From Spirochaetota bacterium (GTDB taxonomy: Bacteria > Spirochaetota > UBA4802 > UBA5550), in contig JAFGJX010000015.1 in assembly GCA_016928865.1 (NCBI GenBank), positions 1 through 32,130 on the forward strand: a DNA stretch of 32,130 nucleotides, written 5' to 3'. The translations under genes were made by a program, and so were the position numbers. The notes below the pieces were generated by a model. That model ran no database searches, was not told the DNA's origin, and saw only the letters and a list, made by a program, of their open reading frames with translations. This document shows, one piece after another, positions 7,460 to 15,711 of the stretch; position 1 is the first letter of the stretch; each line of letters opens with the position of its first letter.

Positions 7460-8155
7460 CTACGAGGCCCGGTCGTCCCTGAACTCGACCGACCGTACTG
7501 CCTCCCTGCCGGTATCCTTGAAAACAAAAGACACCCTGTCCGCGCCGAGCGCTTTCGCAAGCGAGGTAAGGGTCTGGCTCGCGGAGCGCTCCACGTCAGA
7601 GGAGAGACGCTCAATGATCCCCTTCGCCTGCTCCTCGGCGCGCTTTTTCGCCTCGTTCTTGATCCGGTTTTTGTCCTCTTCGGAAAAGCCGTCGGTGAAT
7701 ATCTTGTTGATGAAATCGGGCAGGAGCCAGGGGATGATCCTGCTCCTCTGTTCATCGTAAAAATGTATGTCGCGTATATGGATCTCGTGAAAGCATTCGG
7801 GCATGACAAAGGTGTATGCGCCGCGGTTCTCCTCGACGCGGAAGCGGGGGCTGCGCAGATCATATCTGAAGTCGATCTCGAATTCGAATATCATCGCCAT
7901 CTTCTTGTTCGACATGATCCAGGTCAGGTATTTTTTTCCGAATTCGCCCCAGGCATGGTCCACCTCGGTTACGATCTCCTTGGTGTACGCCTTGAACACC
8001 GAGAGCTCGCCGATGGCCCTGATCTGCTCGATGCTTGAAACAAAAATATTCTGACGGGCCGTACCTTTCTCCCTGCTCCTCCCGAAAAAACGCCATGCTG
8101 CGGCGGCGGATGCCGCCGCGATGACCCCGATGATAAACCCGCTTATGGTGTCCAT
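7460..8155 (-). CDS. DUF4230 family membrane-anchored protein
   Basis: The product has 231 residues. ATG 8155 is preferred over an in-frame ATG at 8173 because AAGGAG lies 5 bases before 8155, inside the longer reading. A single N-terminal transmembrane segment (about residues 4-23, rich in Ala/Ile) is followed by an extracytoplasmic domain. The block IRAIGELSVFKAYTKEIVTEVD is what I recognise as DUF4230. The C-terminal third (about 160-215) is Lys/Glu/Ala-rich and probably a coiled-coil helix. The molecular function of DUF4230 is not established. The gene is isolated on its strand, between the esterase and an SDR. Confidence 0.72.
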   Translation of the reverse strand: MDTISGFIIGVIAAASAAAAWRFFGRSREKGTARQNIFVSSIEQIRAIGELSVFKAYTKEIVTEVDHAWGEFGKKYLTWIMSNKKMAMIFEFEIDFRYDLRSPRFRVEENRGAYTFVMPECFHEIHIRDIHFYDEQRSRIIPWLLPDFINKIFTDGFSEEDKNRIKNEAKKRAEEQAKGIIERLSSDVERSASQTLTSLAKALGADRVSFVFKDTGREAVRSVEFRDDRAS

Positions 8156-8330
8156 GTCCGCTCCTTGAAACAAATGACGAATTTAAGATAGCATAAAACC
8201 GCGCTGTCGTCAAGCCTCATTTGAAGAGGCGCGCCGGCCGCTTTCAATTGAAAAAACAGCTTGCGAATATCAGGCATTGCCGGAACAATCATCTCCATGT
8301 TCCGTACAATATATTCAAAGGGGCTTGATC

Positions 8331-9173
8331 ATGGACATCGCAGGAGCGGTAATTCTCATAACGGGCGCGTCGAGCGGCATCGGGAAAGCGGCGGCGCTCG
8401 CCTTTGACCGGGCCGGCGCCAGGGTGGCGATGGCGGCGCGGCGGCGGGAGCATCTTGAGGAAAACGCGACGCAGATGAAGGGCGCGCTCGTTCTCCCCAC
8501 CGACCTCTCAGACGAACGACAGGCCGTGGCCATGGTCGACAGGACCGTGGCGCATTTCGGAAGGATAGACGTCCTCATAAACAACGCGGCCGCCATCATA
8601 GTCGCGCGCGCGGACGAAGTCACTTCGGAGGAACTCCTCCGCTCCTTTAAAACGAACGTCGTGGGCCCGGTCGCGGCCACGAACCGGGCGGTCGGGTATA
8701 TGCGAAAGCAGGGCCGCGGTCACGTCATCAATGTCGGCTCGCCCGGCTTCATGATCGGCGTGCCCCTGTACACGCCGTACGTCTGCTCCAAGGCGGCCGT
8801 GTGCGGCTGGACCCGCACCATACAGGCTGAATGGGCCGGCACCGGGATCTCGGTGAGCGAATACTTCCCCGGCTACATTAAAACAGATTCGCCAGCGGAG
8901 TCCGGCTTCGGCCCGGTGGCGCAGGATACCATCATCGACCCGGACCAGAACTTCATCACGCGCTTCTTCACCAGGCCGAAAACGCCCGAGGACGTTGCCC
9001 GCCAGCTGATCGGGCTGGTCCGAAAGCCGAAGCTCCTTGTATACTCCAGCGCGCTGACCGGCCTCGGATCATGGGTCGCCAACCTGCCGGGCAGGCGCCT
9101 TTCGATCGCGCAGAACATGGCGCAGGCGGCGCGAAAGCGGCTGGGTCTTTCGACATTCCGAGAGCGAGGGTAA
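8331..9173 (+). CDS. SDR-family oxidoreductase
   Basis: The product has 280 residues. ATG 8331 is chosen because AAAGGGG lies about 6 bases upstream. The nucleotide-binding motif TGASSGIG is at 11-18. NNAA replaces the usual NNAG at 84-87, and the catalytic set is Ser137, Tyr150 and Lys154 (YVCSK). The C-terminus is longer than in minimal SDRs and Arg/Lys-rich (RKPKLLVYSS onward). This fits the SDR subfamily acting on lipids or steroids with a C-terminal membrane-proximal helix. The permease gene starts 38 bases downstream, so co-transcription is possible. The substrate is unknown, although a role in lipid modification would fit the neighbouring lipid- or lipoprotein-type permeases. Confidence 0.88.
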   Translation: MDIAGAVILITGASSGIGKAAALAFDRAGARVAMAARRREHLEENATQMKGALVLPTDLSDERQAVAMVDRTVAHFGRIDVLINNAAAIIVARADEVTSEELLRSFKTNVVGPVAATNRAVGYMRKQGRGHVINVGSPGFMIGVPLYTPYVCSKAAVCGWTRTIQAEWAGTGISVSEYFPGYIKTDSPAESGFGPVAQDTIIDPDQNFITRFFTRPKTPEDVARQLIGLVRKPKLLVYSSALTGLGSWVANLPGRRLSIAQNMAQAARKRLGLSTFRERG

Positions 9174-9211
9174 AGGTCTTGACAATCTGATCTTCCCGGA
9201 CAAGAGTTATC

Positions 9212-10462
9212 ATGATGAAGAAACCCAACCACCGCATAGAACTCACGCTCGGGTGGCGGAACGTGTGGAAAAACAGGAGACGCACCGTTCTCACCCTCCT
9301 CACCATCATGGTGGGATGCTCCATGATCATCTTCATGAAGGCAGTCCAGAAAGGCGCCTTCGGCCAGATGATCGAAGACGCTGTCTCCGCGAACACCGGC
9401 CACATACAGATACATGAAGCCGGGTTCTGGGAAAACATGAGCATCGATTACGCGCTCATGCCGGACAAGAGCATGCTCTCAAGGCTGCGGTCAATCCCGT
9501 CTATAGAAGCGTTCAGCATTAGGCTCCACACCGCCGGATTCATCTCAAGCGGCAGCACCACTGAAGGCGCGGTCATACAGGCGGTCGATCCGGACAGGGA
9601 GCGCGCGGTTACCAATATCCACTCACGCATCCTTCCCGGCGGGCGATATCTGCAAAAAAGCGATCGGAAGCAGACCGTCGTGGGAGAAGGCCTGGCGAAA
9701 AACCTCGGGGTCCGGGTCGGTGATACGATCGCAATGATATCCCAGGGCTTTGACGGGTCCATTGCGGCGGCAAACCTCACCGTGGTCGGCCTCTTTAAAA
9801 CAGACAACCCTGAATATGACAGCGCCCTGATCATTCTTCCTCTTTCCCAGGCCATGGAGACATTCACCATGATGGGCTATGTCAATTCAATCACGCTGCG
9901 CCTCAGGGACGGCATGACGATGGAAGCGACGCGCGACAGGCTCAGGCAGGCCTTCGCCGGCCGCGGACTCGAGGTACTGGGCTGGGACGAGCTCATGCCG
10001 GACATGGTGCAGTTTATCGACATGAAGCATTTCGGCACCTATATCTTTGAGTTCATCCTCTTCACGCTGGTGGCGTTCGGCGTGATGAACACCATCCAGA
10101 TGTCAGTATACGAACGGATTCGCGAGCTTGGCATCATGATGGCCATCGGCACCACGCCTGGACAGGTCAGGCGGATGGTTCACTTGGAGTCCCTCTTTAT
10201 CGCGCTCATCGGGGTGTTGCTCGGCTCTTCGCTGGGAAGCGCCCTGTCTCTCTACTTCACCTTCAATCCGCTCGATTACTCCAGCCTTGCTGACCAGATG
10301 AGCGTGTGGGGCATATCAATGACAAAATTCCCGGCGCGTCTGGAGCTCTCGAACATCCTCTCGACCTCCGGCATGATGCTGATCGTCAGCGTTCTGTTCA
10401 CCATCTCACCGGCCCGCCACGCATCGCGTCTCAGGCCGATCGAAGCGATACGGAAACTGTGA
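9212..10462 (+). CDS. ABC transporter permease, FtsX/LolE-MacB type
   Basis: The 416-residue protein has the classic layout. A basic N-terminus, GWRNVWKNRRRTVLTLL, leads into the first transmembrane segment (about 25-45). A large periplasmic MacB-core domain occupies about 50-270. Three C-terminal segments form the FtsX domain, which contains VYERIRELGIMMAIGTTP and ends in PARHASRLRPIEAIRKL. Such permeases drive mechanotransmission in lipoprotein release (LolCDE) or in MacB-type export, powered by a separate ATPase. It pairs with a second permease 17 bases downstream. No ATPase gene lies in the window. The ribosome binding site is weak. Confidence 0.88.
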   Translation: MMKKPNHRIELTLGWRNVWKNRRRTVLTLLTIMVGCSMIIFMKAVQKGAFGQMIEDAVSANTGHIQIHEAGFWENMSIDYALMPDKSMLSRLRSIPSIEAFSIRLHTAGFISSGSTTEGAVIQAVDPDRERAVTNIHSRILPGGRYLQKSDRKQTVVGEGLAKNLGVRVGDTIAMISQGFDGSIAAANLTVVGLFKTDNPEYDSALIILPLSQAMETFTMMGYVNSITLRLRDGMTMEATRDRLRQAFAGRGLEVLGWDELMPDMVQFIDMKHFGTYIFEFILFTLVAFGVMNTIQMSVYERIRELGIMMAIGTTPGQVRRMVHLESLFIALIGVLLGSSLGSALSLYFTFNPLDYSSLADQMSVWGISMTKFPARLELSNILSTSGMMLIVSVLFTISPARHASRLRPIEAIRKL

Positions 10463-10479
10463 GCGGCACGGCATAGGAT

Positions 10480-11739
10480 ATGAACCGCATGAAGAAATTA
10501 AAAAGCCCGGCCCCGTTCATGCTGATAGCATGGCGGAACATGTGGCGTCAGAAGAGGCGCTCGCTCGTGGTCATTACGTCCATCACGATCGGCATATCAG
10601 CCCTGATCCTGTTAACCGGCTTTATGAACGGCATGATGGTCCAGATGGTGGACAACACCATCAATACGGCCCTGGGCCATGTGGCGATACACCGGAAGGG
10701 GTTCCGCACCAATATAAAGCTGGAATACCGCTTCATCCCGGAGCGCCGAATAATTGCCGCCATCGATCGCGAGGATAGAATACTCGCCTACGCCCCCCGG
10801 CTCACCGTCAAGGGAATAATCCGCTCAGGGGAGGGCGCGCGGGGCGTGTTGATCAGGGGAATAGATCCGGAAAAAGAAAAGAGGGTTTCGAAGATCTACG
10901 ACTACACCCTGAAGAACGAGGGACACTATCTCGGCGACCCCGCCTCGGACGACATACTCATATCAAAGACCCTGGCGGAAAAGCTCGACGTCTACCAGGG
11001 AGACCGGGTTGTGCTGATGTTTCAGGACAGGAACAACGAGATCGTGGGAACGGGCCTCCACGTCTCGGGTTTTTTCGAATCACCGATGGGCAATTTCGAC
11101 AAAGGTGTGGTGTTTGTGGGAATAACAAAGCTCCAGCAACTCACCGGTGTGGGTGATGCCGTTTCTGAAATAACCATGCTGACCGCAGACAAAAACCGGG
11201 CCGGCACGGTGCGGGACCGGCTGTCGAAAACAATCACCGACCCCGCTCTGGAGGTCCTCTCCTGGCAGGACATGGCGCCAAACCTGGTGAGCGCGATCCA
11301 GCTTCAGGAAGCCATGATGTACGTCATCTTTGTCATCGTGTTCATCACCGTGGTATTCTCCATCGCAAACACGCTTATCATGTCCATTATCGAGCGGTTC
11401 CATGAGCTTGGCGTGATGAAGAGCATTGGCACGCGGCCTTCGCATATATTCTTCATGGTGATGCTCGAGGCGGTCAGCCTGGGGCTCCTGGGCCTGGCCC
11501 TCGGCCTGCTGGTCAGCGTGCCGATCATCACCATCCTGGGCCACACCGGCATCGATTTTTCCTTCGCACTGACCACGATGAGAAAGTGGGGCAGCGGCAG
11601 CGTCATCTACCCGGTGATCGGACCGCGCGACATCATCGTCGCCACGCAGATCGTGTTCATCACGACCTTTATCGCAGCGCTCTACCCGGCGTTGAAGGCG
11701 GCGCGCATCAAGCCGCTGGACGCCCTGAATTATACCTGA
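10480..11739 (+). CDS. ABC transporter permease, FtsX/LolE-MacB type (second subunit)
   Basis: The product has 419 residues and is a paralogue of the preceding permease, with the same order: AWRNMWRQKRRSLVVITS before the first membrane segment, a periplasmic core, then three segments containing IIERFHELGVMKSIGTRPS and the end AALYPALKAARIKPLDALNYT. Two different permeases in tandem fit a heterodimeric LolC/LolE-like transporter. AGGA at 10475-10478 sits 1 base before ATG 10480 but 10 bases before the in-frame ATG 10489, so the true start may be 10489. The two genes form a tight pair. A convergent ferritin-like gene begins 27 bases after the stop. Cargo is unknown, and lipoprotein or lipid transport is the likeliest family role. 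Confidence 0.87.
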   Translation: MNRMKKLKSPAPFMLIAWRNMWRQKRRSLVVITSITIGISALILLTGFMNGMMVQMVDNTINTALGHVAIHRKGFRTNIKLEYRFIPERRIIAAIDREDRILAYAPRLTVKGIIRSGEGARGVLIRGIDPEKEKRVSKIYDYTLKNEGHYLGDPASDDILISKTLAEKLDVYQGDRVVLMFQDRNNEIVGTGLHVSGFFESPMGNFDKGVVFVGITKLQQLTGVGDAVSEITMLTADKNRAGTVRDRLSKTITDPALEVLSWQDMAPNLVSAIQLQEAMMYVIFVIVFITVVFSIANTLIMSIIERFHELGVMKSIGTRPSHIFFMVMLEAVSLGLLGLALGLLVSVPIITILGHTGIDFSFALTTMRKWGSGSVIYPVIGPRDIIVATQIVFITTFIAALYPALKAARIKPLDALNYT

Positions 11740-11766
11740 GCCGCACGCCTGATATGCCCTCCCGCG

Positions 11767-12201
11767 TCAGACCTTCCCGCTGACCCAGTCATTATAGAGG
11801 GCCGCGTGCTCTTTTTCATCCGGGAGAATGTTCTTGAGGATGTCATGAAATTTACTGTTCCCGCCCGCTGCCAGGGCCGCCTCAATCTGCTTTACGGCAA
11901 GCTTCTCCACCCCGCTCAATATTTTCAGATTCATCTTCAGGGGCAGAAGCGCCTGTGAAAGGGCGGAAAGCTTCCCCATGAAGAGCCAGAATGATTCTCC
12001 GCTCATTTTGCTGCCGTACAGGCCGGCATGGCATTTCTGAAACAGCGCGCCGTGCCCCCGCTCGCTATCTGCCATGGCGCGAAACCTTTTACTCAGTTCC
12101 GGCCTGCTGGCTTCGTATCGCCGCGCCATCGCGTCATAACAGCCGGTGCCGATCATCTCCATGCGAAAGGAGCGGAGTATCTCCGGTTTCAATTCTTTCA
12201 T
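11767..12201 (-). CDS. Ferritin-like (diiron-type) helical protein
   Basis: The product has 144 residues and is all-helical by composition. It carries two ExxH motifs, Glu47-x-x-His50 (SERGH) and Glu129-x-x-His132 (DEKEH), with extra candidate ligands Glu15 and Glu99 or Glu107. This is the ligand pattern of a ferritin-like four-helix diiron protein (rubrerythrin or COQ7-like superfamily). AGGAG lies about 7 bases before ATG. It starts 11 bases after the stop of the ECF sigma gene, so it is the second gene of that operon. A role in iron handling or oxidative stress is an inference from fold. It lacks the C-terminal rubredoxin domain of rubrerythrins. Confidence 0.65.
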   Translation of the reverse strand: MKELKPEILRSFRMEMIGTGCYDAMARRYEASRPELSKRFRAMADSERGHGALFQKCHAGLYGSKMSGESFWLFMGKLSALSQALLPLKMNLKILSGVEKLAVKQIEAALAAGGNSKFHDILKNILPDEKEHAALYNDWVSGKV

Positions 12202-12212
12202 TGTTCGTCTCC

Positions 12213-13100
12213 TCAGTTATGTGTTGTGTCTGAAATCTCGAAAAGCCGTTTGAAGTCGTCGTTCTGCACCAGGGCGCGCAACCACTTCGTCATGTCCGGG
12301 GGATCGTAAAAGGGCTGCTCCTTGAAAAGATCGAGAAACGGGCCGTAAAACGATTCGGTGAAGTCGTCAAGCCGCCTGCTGACGACCTCCTTCACTCGCC
12401 GGCATTCCGGACGGTTGTAGCGCAAGTTCCCCGGATCCATCATTCCCAGGTCCAGGAAATTCTTCACCTTGAAGGAGCACCGGCAGGGATTATTTGCGTC
12501 CACGTGGCCGCAGACCCCGTTCATGTATGAAAACACCCGGTGGCGGCTGCGGGACAGTATCTTCCTGAAATTTCCCGGCGATATGTCGAGTATCTCGGCT
12601 CCGACAACGTCCGACACGTCAAACACGGCACCGAGCAGGAACACGAGCCGCGCCATCCGGTTCAGGCACATCAGCATTCCCATCATGCACCCGACCTTGA
12701 GCTCATCAACCAGGATCCCCGATTCCGGGTGTGAAAAGGAACGATGATCAGGCAATTGCTCGATGAGAGACACATACCGGTCAAAATCATGTATCCGCCG
12801 CTCAAATTTTTTCTGCTTCATGGTGAGCACGTGGTTCGCGACAATGCGGTACACCCATGTCCGGAAGAGCCCTTTTTCGTGATCATAGGTAGCCAGGCTG
12901 GTGATTATCTTTATGAGGATTTCCTGCGTGATATCGCTCGCATCGTCATGGTCCATCACCATTTTAAAGGAGATATTGTAGATCCAGGCCTGATGGCGCA
13001 GAATAAGCCGCTCCAGCGCTTCCTGGCTTCCCTCAAGAGAGGCGCGGATGAGGCTGAGATCGTTCTCCGCCCCCATTTTTTCAAGAAAAGGATTATTCAT
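12213..13100 (-). CDS. ECF-type RNA polymerase sigma factor with Cys-containing C-terminal extension
   Basis: The product has 295 residues. Region 2 covers about 24-97, with DDASDITQEILIKI and the core-binding/-10 helix GLFRTWVYRIVANHVL. A region-4 helix-turn-helix lies at about 135-195 (LDISPGNFRKILSRSRHRVF). An unusual extra 100 residues follow, starting with CGHVDANNPCRC (Cys197, 206, 208). Similar CG...NPCxC tails occur in some ECF groups and may bind metal or sense redox, which is inference. The ribosome binding site is weak (GGAACC). It is upstream of, and probably co-transcribed with, the ferritin-like gene. No anti-sigma gene is adjacent, so the tail may itself do the sensing. Confidence 0.82.
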   Translation of the reverse strand: MNNPFLEKMGAENDLSLIRASLEGSQEALERLILRHQAWIYNISFKMVMDHDDASDITQEILIKIITSLATYDHEKGLFRTWVYRIVANHVLTMKQKKFERRIHDFDRYVSLIEQLPDHRSFSHPESGILVDELKVGCMMGMLMCLNRMARLVFLLGAVFDVSDVVGAEILDISPGNFRKILSRSRHRVFSYMNGVCGHVDANNPCRCSFKVKNFLDLGMMDPGNLRYNRPECRRVKEVVSRRLDDFTESFYGPFLDLFKEQPFYDPPDMTKWLRALVQNDDFKRLFEISDTTHN

Positions 13101-13195
13101 TATGGTTCCATGCCGGGTACTACGCCCTGTATCATATACTCATAGTAGGAGCCATTGTGACAGGAAAACTAATTTTTTGCGGTTTTTTTTTGAAA

Positions 13196-15178
13196 TTATA
13201 ATTTTTCAATAAGCTGGTTTATAATGCGCTCCGCCGAAGAGCCGTCGCCCGCGCCGGCAAGGAGGGTCACAATTTCATTCACGATCCCTTTTTCCACGTT
13301 CAGGCGGGCCGCCAGGGCCTCAATGTCAGGGCCGCCCGGGACCGTATCGCGACTCTGCAGCGCAAGCGCTGCAAGCACCCGGCACAGAACCGAGAGCTTT
13401 TCCTCACGCGCGCGAAACGCGCCGCCGATGTCCGCCATGCTTCTCAGCATGGTCTGTTCGGACGAATTAAGCCGGTTCGCGAAATTCTTGATAAGACGCT
13501 GGGTGAACACCGGGTTGCTCTCGATGAGCGCGTCCAGGTTGTCCGCTTCCGCGACCGCGAGGAGGCAGTCCGTGCGGCATACCGCTGCCGCCAGACGCGG
13601 CTGTCCGCCCACGATGGCCAGCTCACCGAAGATGTCTCCCTCCCCGAGGGTGGTCAGGAGCACGGTTTCGCCCGTATCCAGAGTCTTGATGATGTCCACC
13701 TCCCCCTTTCGGATGAGATAAAACACCGTTCCCTCTTCTCCCTGGTTGAAGAGCGTGTATCCCGCGCTGAACCTCCATTCCTTCTGCATCACCGACACCG
13801 GCCGCACGAAAAGGCGCCTGATGTTTCCGAACCCGGGGAGCCGCAGCGTAAAAAAGAGGCCGCGGCTCACGCGATACAGGCCGTACCTGGCGAGAAAAAG
13901 CCAGTAACGCCAGGGCCTGCCGGTAAACCTGGCGAGGGTTCCCGAGAGCTGTTTCCGATCGTCGCGGCTGTCCCAGACCGCGACGCCGCGGACCGGGGGT
14001 GAGGAAAAGTGAGGGCAGACAAAGGTAAGCGAGAGCGGCGTCCCCGGCTCGATCGGGTCAACGGTCTTCAGGTAGCAGTTGCCCGCCGTGACATGGTACG
14101 CGGTGGTCTTGATAAGTGTATCGGACGCCTCTATATCGACGTCGATGATGATGGGAATCCTGATAAGGCTGTTCTGGAAATACTTCGGGTTCATCACGCC
14201 CACGGTGAAGAGATTGAGCGAATAGAGAGCCGGAAGCAGGGTGAAAAGCATGACCGTCTCCTCCCCGCGCAGCTGATAGCGGAACACGCCGGCGACGAAG
14301 TCTCCTCCCGCGAGAAAGCCGGCCGCAACAATGAGCAGGACGACGATGACCGAGGCCCGCACCGCGCCGAGCCTCAGCCTGAAGAGCGGGACGTACTCAC
14401 GGTTCTTCGACCCCATGGAGCGAAGGATCCACCGCTCATACTGCGGCTCGCGCTGTACCGTGGTCCATTCCTCGATCGATATACGGTGCTTCTGCAGGCC
14501 GTCAAGAAGCGGGAGCGTCTGCGATTTCGCGAGAATATATTCCATGCCTGCGATAAGCACCACCAGCAGCGGCGCGATCCAGTAGGTGCCGGTGCCGCCG
14601 CCGATCAGAAGCGTATCGTACGTTCCATGGAAAAGATACGGCACCATGAACGCACCGAGCGCGTGCCGCACCCTGTTTCCCCACGAACCGCTGAAACGCA
14701 TGAGCGCGAGTCCATACCCGATGATTCCGCAGGTCAGCACGTGCAGGGGCACGGAGCTGAAAAGCCGAACAAAGATCACCGGCTCGCGGATCGAGATTGC
14801 GTACATTACGTTTTCTACCGTTGCGAACCCGAGCCCGAGAAGCATCGCGGAGATCACCATATTGAGCACCATGAGCAGGGGTGGGGTGCGATAGGTCAGC
14901 AGCGCGATCATGGCAAACGCGCCCGCCTTCTCGACCAGCGAAGCGCTCAGGAACCCGCGGGCGGCGGCACCGTGCAGCGGGAGGTCCGGCGCGAAATACT
15001 GGCCTGCCAGGAGCAGCAGCAGGGCCAGGATGGCGCCATAGACAAAATATTCCAGGTGATAGAGATAACTGGGCTTCACCAGGAAATACCGGTAGTAGAA
15101 GAGGTAAATGACCGGTACCGGCGCCAGGGCCAGAATTACTATTAATGTCAATGAAAGCACGTTTGCAACGTCCCGCAC
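13196..15178 (-). CDS. PrsW-like intramembrane protease fused to PilZ-like and cNMP-binding domains
   Basis: The product has 660 residues. Residues 1-215 are a multi-pass PrsW (M82) domain with FATVENVMY (Glu122), HVLTCGIIGYGL (His146) and FHGTYD (His184, Asp188). The first family motif, usually EExxK, is reduced to VEKAG (Glu83). Two or three more membrane segments cover about 270-330. A short beta-rich stretch at 345-415 (YHVTAGNCYLKTVDPIEPG) is PilZ-like, with low confidence. A cyclic-nucleotide-binding domain at 465-575 has GDIFGELAIVGGQPRLAA, where Glu519 and Arg528 fit the phosphate cassette but Leu529 replaces the usual Ser/Thr. The tail at 617-645 looks like a winged HTH. The start is GTG 15178 with a poor ribosome binding site, so the N-terminus is uncertain. 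It may link site-1-type proteolysis to a nucleotide signal. Confidence 0.75.
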   Translation of the reverse strand: MRDVANVLSLTLIVILALAPVPVIYLFYYRYFLVKPSYLYHLEYFVYGAILALLLLLAGQYFAPDLPLHGAAARGFLSASLVEKAGAFAMIALLTYRTPPLLMVLNMVISAMLLGLGFATVENVMYAISIREPVIFVRLFSSVPLHVLTCGIIGYGLALMRFSGSWGNRVRHALGAFMVPYLFHGTYDTLLIGGGTGTYWIAPLLVVLIAGMEYILAKSQTLPLLDGLQKHRISIEEWTTVQREPQYERWILRSMGSKNREYVPLFRLRLGAVRASVIVVLLIVAAGFLAGGDFVAGVFRYQLRGEETVMLFTLLPALYSLNLFTVGVMNPKYFQNSLIRIPIIIDVDIEASDTLIKTTAYHVTAGNCYLKTVDPIEPGTPLSLTFVCPHFSSPPVRGVAVWDSRDDRKQLSGTLARFTGRPWRYWLFLARYGLYRVSRGLFFTLRLPGFGNIRRLFVRPVSVMQKEWRFSAGYTLFNQGEEGTVFYLIRKGEVDIIKTLDTGETVLLTTLGEGDIFGELAIVGGQPRLAAAVCRTDCLLAVAEADNLDALIESNPVFTQRLIKNFANRLNSSEQTMLRSMADIGGAFRAREEKLSVLCRVLAALALQSRDTVPGGPDIEALAARLNVEKGIVNEIVTLLAGAGDGSSAERIINQLIEKL

Positions 15179-15418
15179 ATCAGTTATCGCACTACCCGAG
15201 ATCGTTCTCCTGAGAAGCCTTCTTTGAGGGAATCATTTCACCGGTATTTATCAAGCATTTTTTAGTCAATATGCGGACGGCTGTTACCAACCCTCCGGGC
15301 ACTTTCGCTTCAGTATGGCGTAAAACTCTCATATCGCAGCCAGGAAGAATCGGTTCTCAGAAATTTTTTATGTGCGGGTTTATCTCAAAAGCGGACTCCA
15401 TAGCAAAGGAGGATGGTT

Positions 15419-15655
15419 ATGAAAATATTCATGCCGTTTATCACGCTATTTCTTCTCATGTTTACCGCATGTGAATATACTGACCAGGATAAAAACTGCT
15501 CAGAGATATTCTCCCTTCAGGTTGCCGCCTGTCAAACGCTGCCGGAGGATGACCGGGAAGATTGTCTCTATTACGCCGGAGGCTTTCTGGCAACATGCGA
15601 CCCAGAGAACTACTGGAAAAGCTGGGGATGCGAAGACGGACAGCCCTGCATGTAA
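15419..15655 (+). CDS. Small Cys-rich lipoprotein
   Basis: The product has 78 residues. ATG 15419 is chosen because AAAGGAGG ends 7 bases before it, while the in-frame ATG 15413 directly abuts that site. The N-terminus MKIFMPFITLFLLMFTAC is a hydrophobic signal with a plausible lipobox ending at Cys18. The mature peptide has 60 residues and seven more Cys, several in acidic surroundings (CQTLPEDDREDC and a C-terminal GCEDGQPC), suggesting disulfides in the periplasm or at the surface. It is convergent with the outer-membrane barrel gene. I know of no family for it. Confidence 0.6.
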   Translation: MKIFMPFITLFLLMFTACEYTDQDKNCSEIFSLQVAACQTLPEDDREDCLYYAGGFLATCDPENYWKSWGCEDGQPCM

Positions 15656-15711
15656 TAAATACCGGAATTGAACCGGCCCCGCATGCGCCACTTCGCGGTG
15701 ACTCCATCTGT

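Noticed and set aside
14009..15145. 378-codon plus-strand frame inside the PrsW-cNMP gene
   Set aside because: It is extremely rich in Arg, Glu, His and Gln, without hydrophobic core or motifs, and antisense to the well-supported fusion gene.
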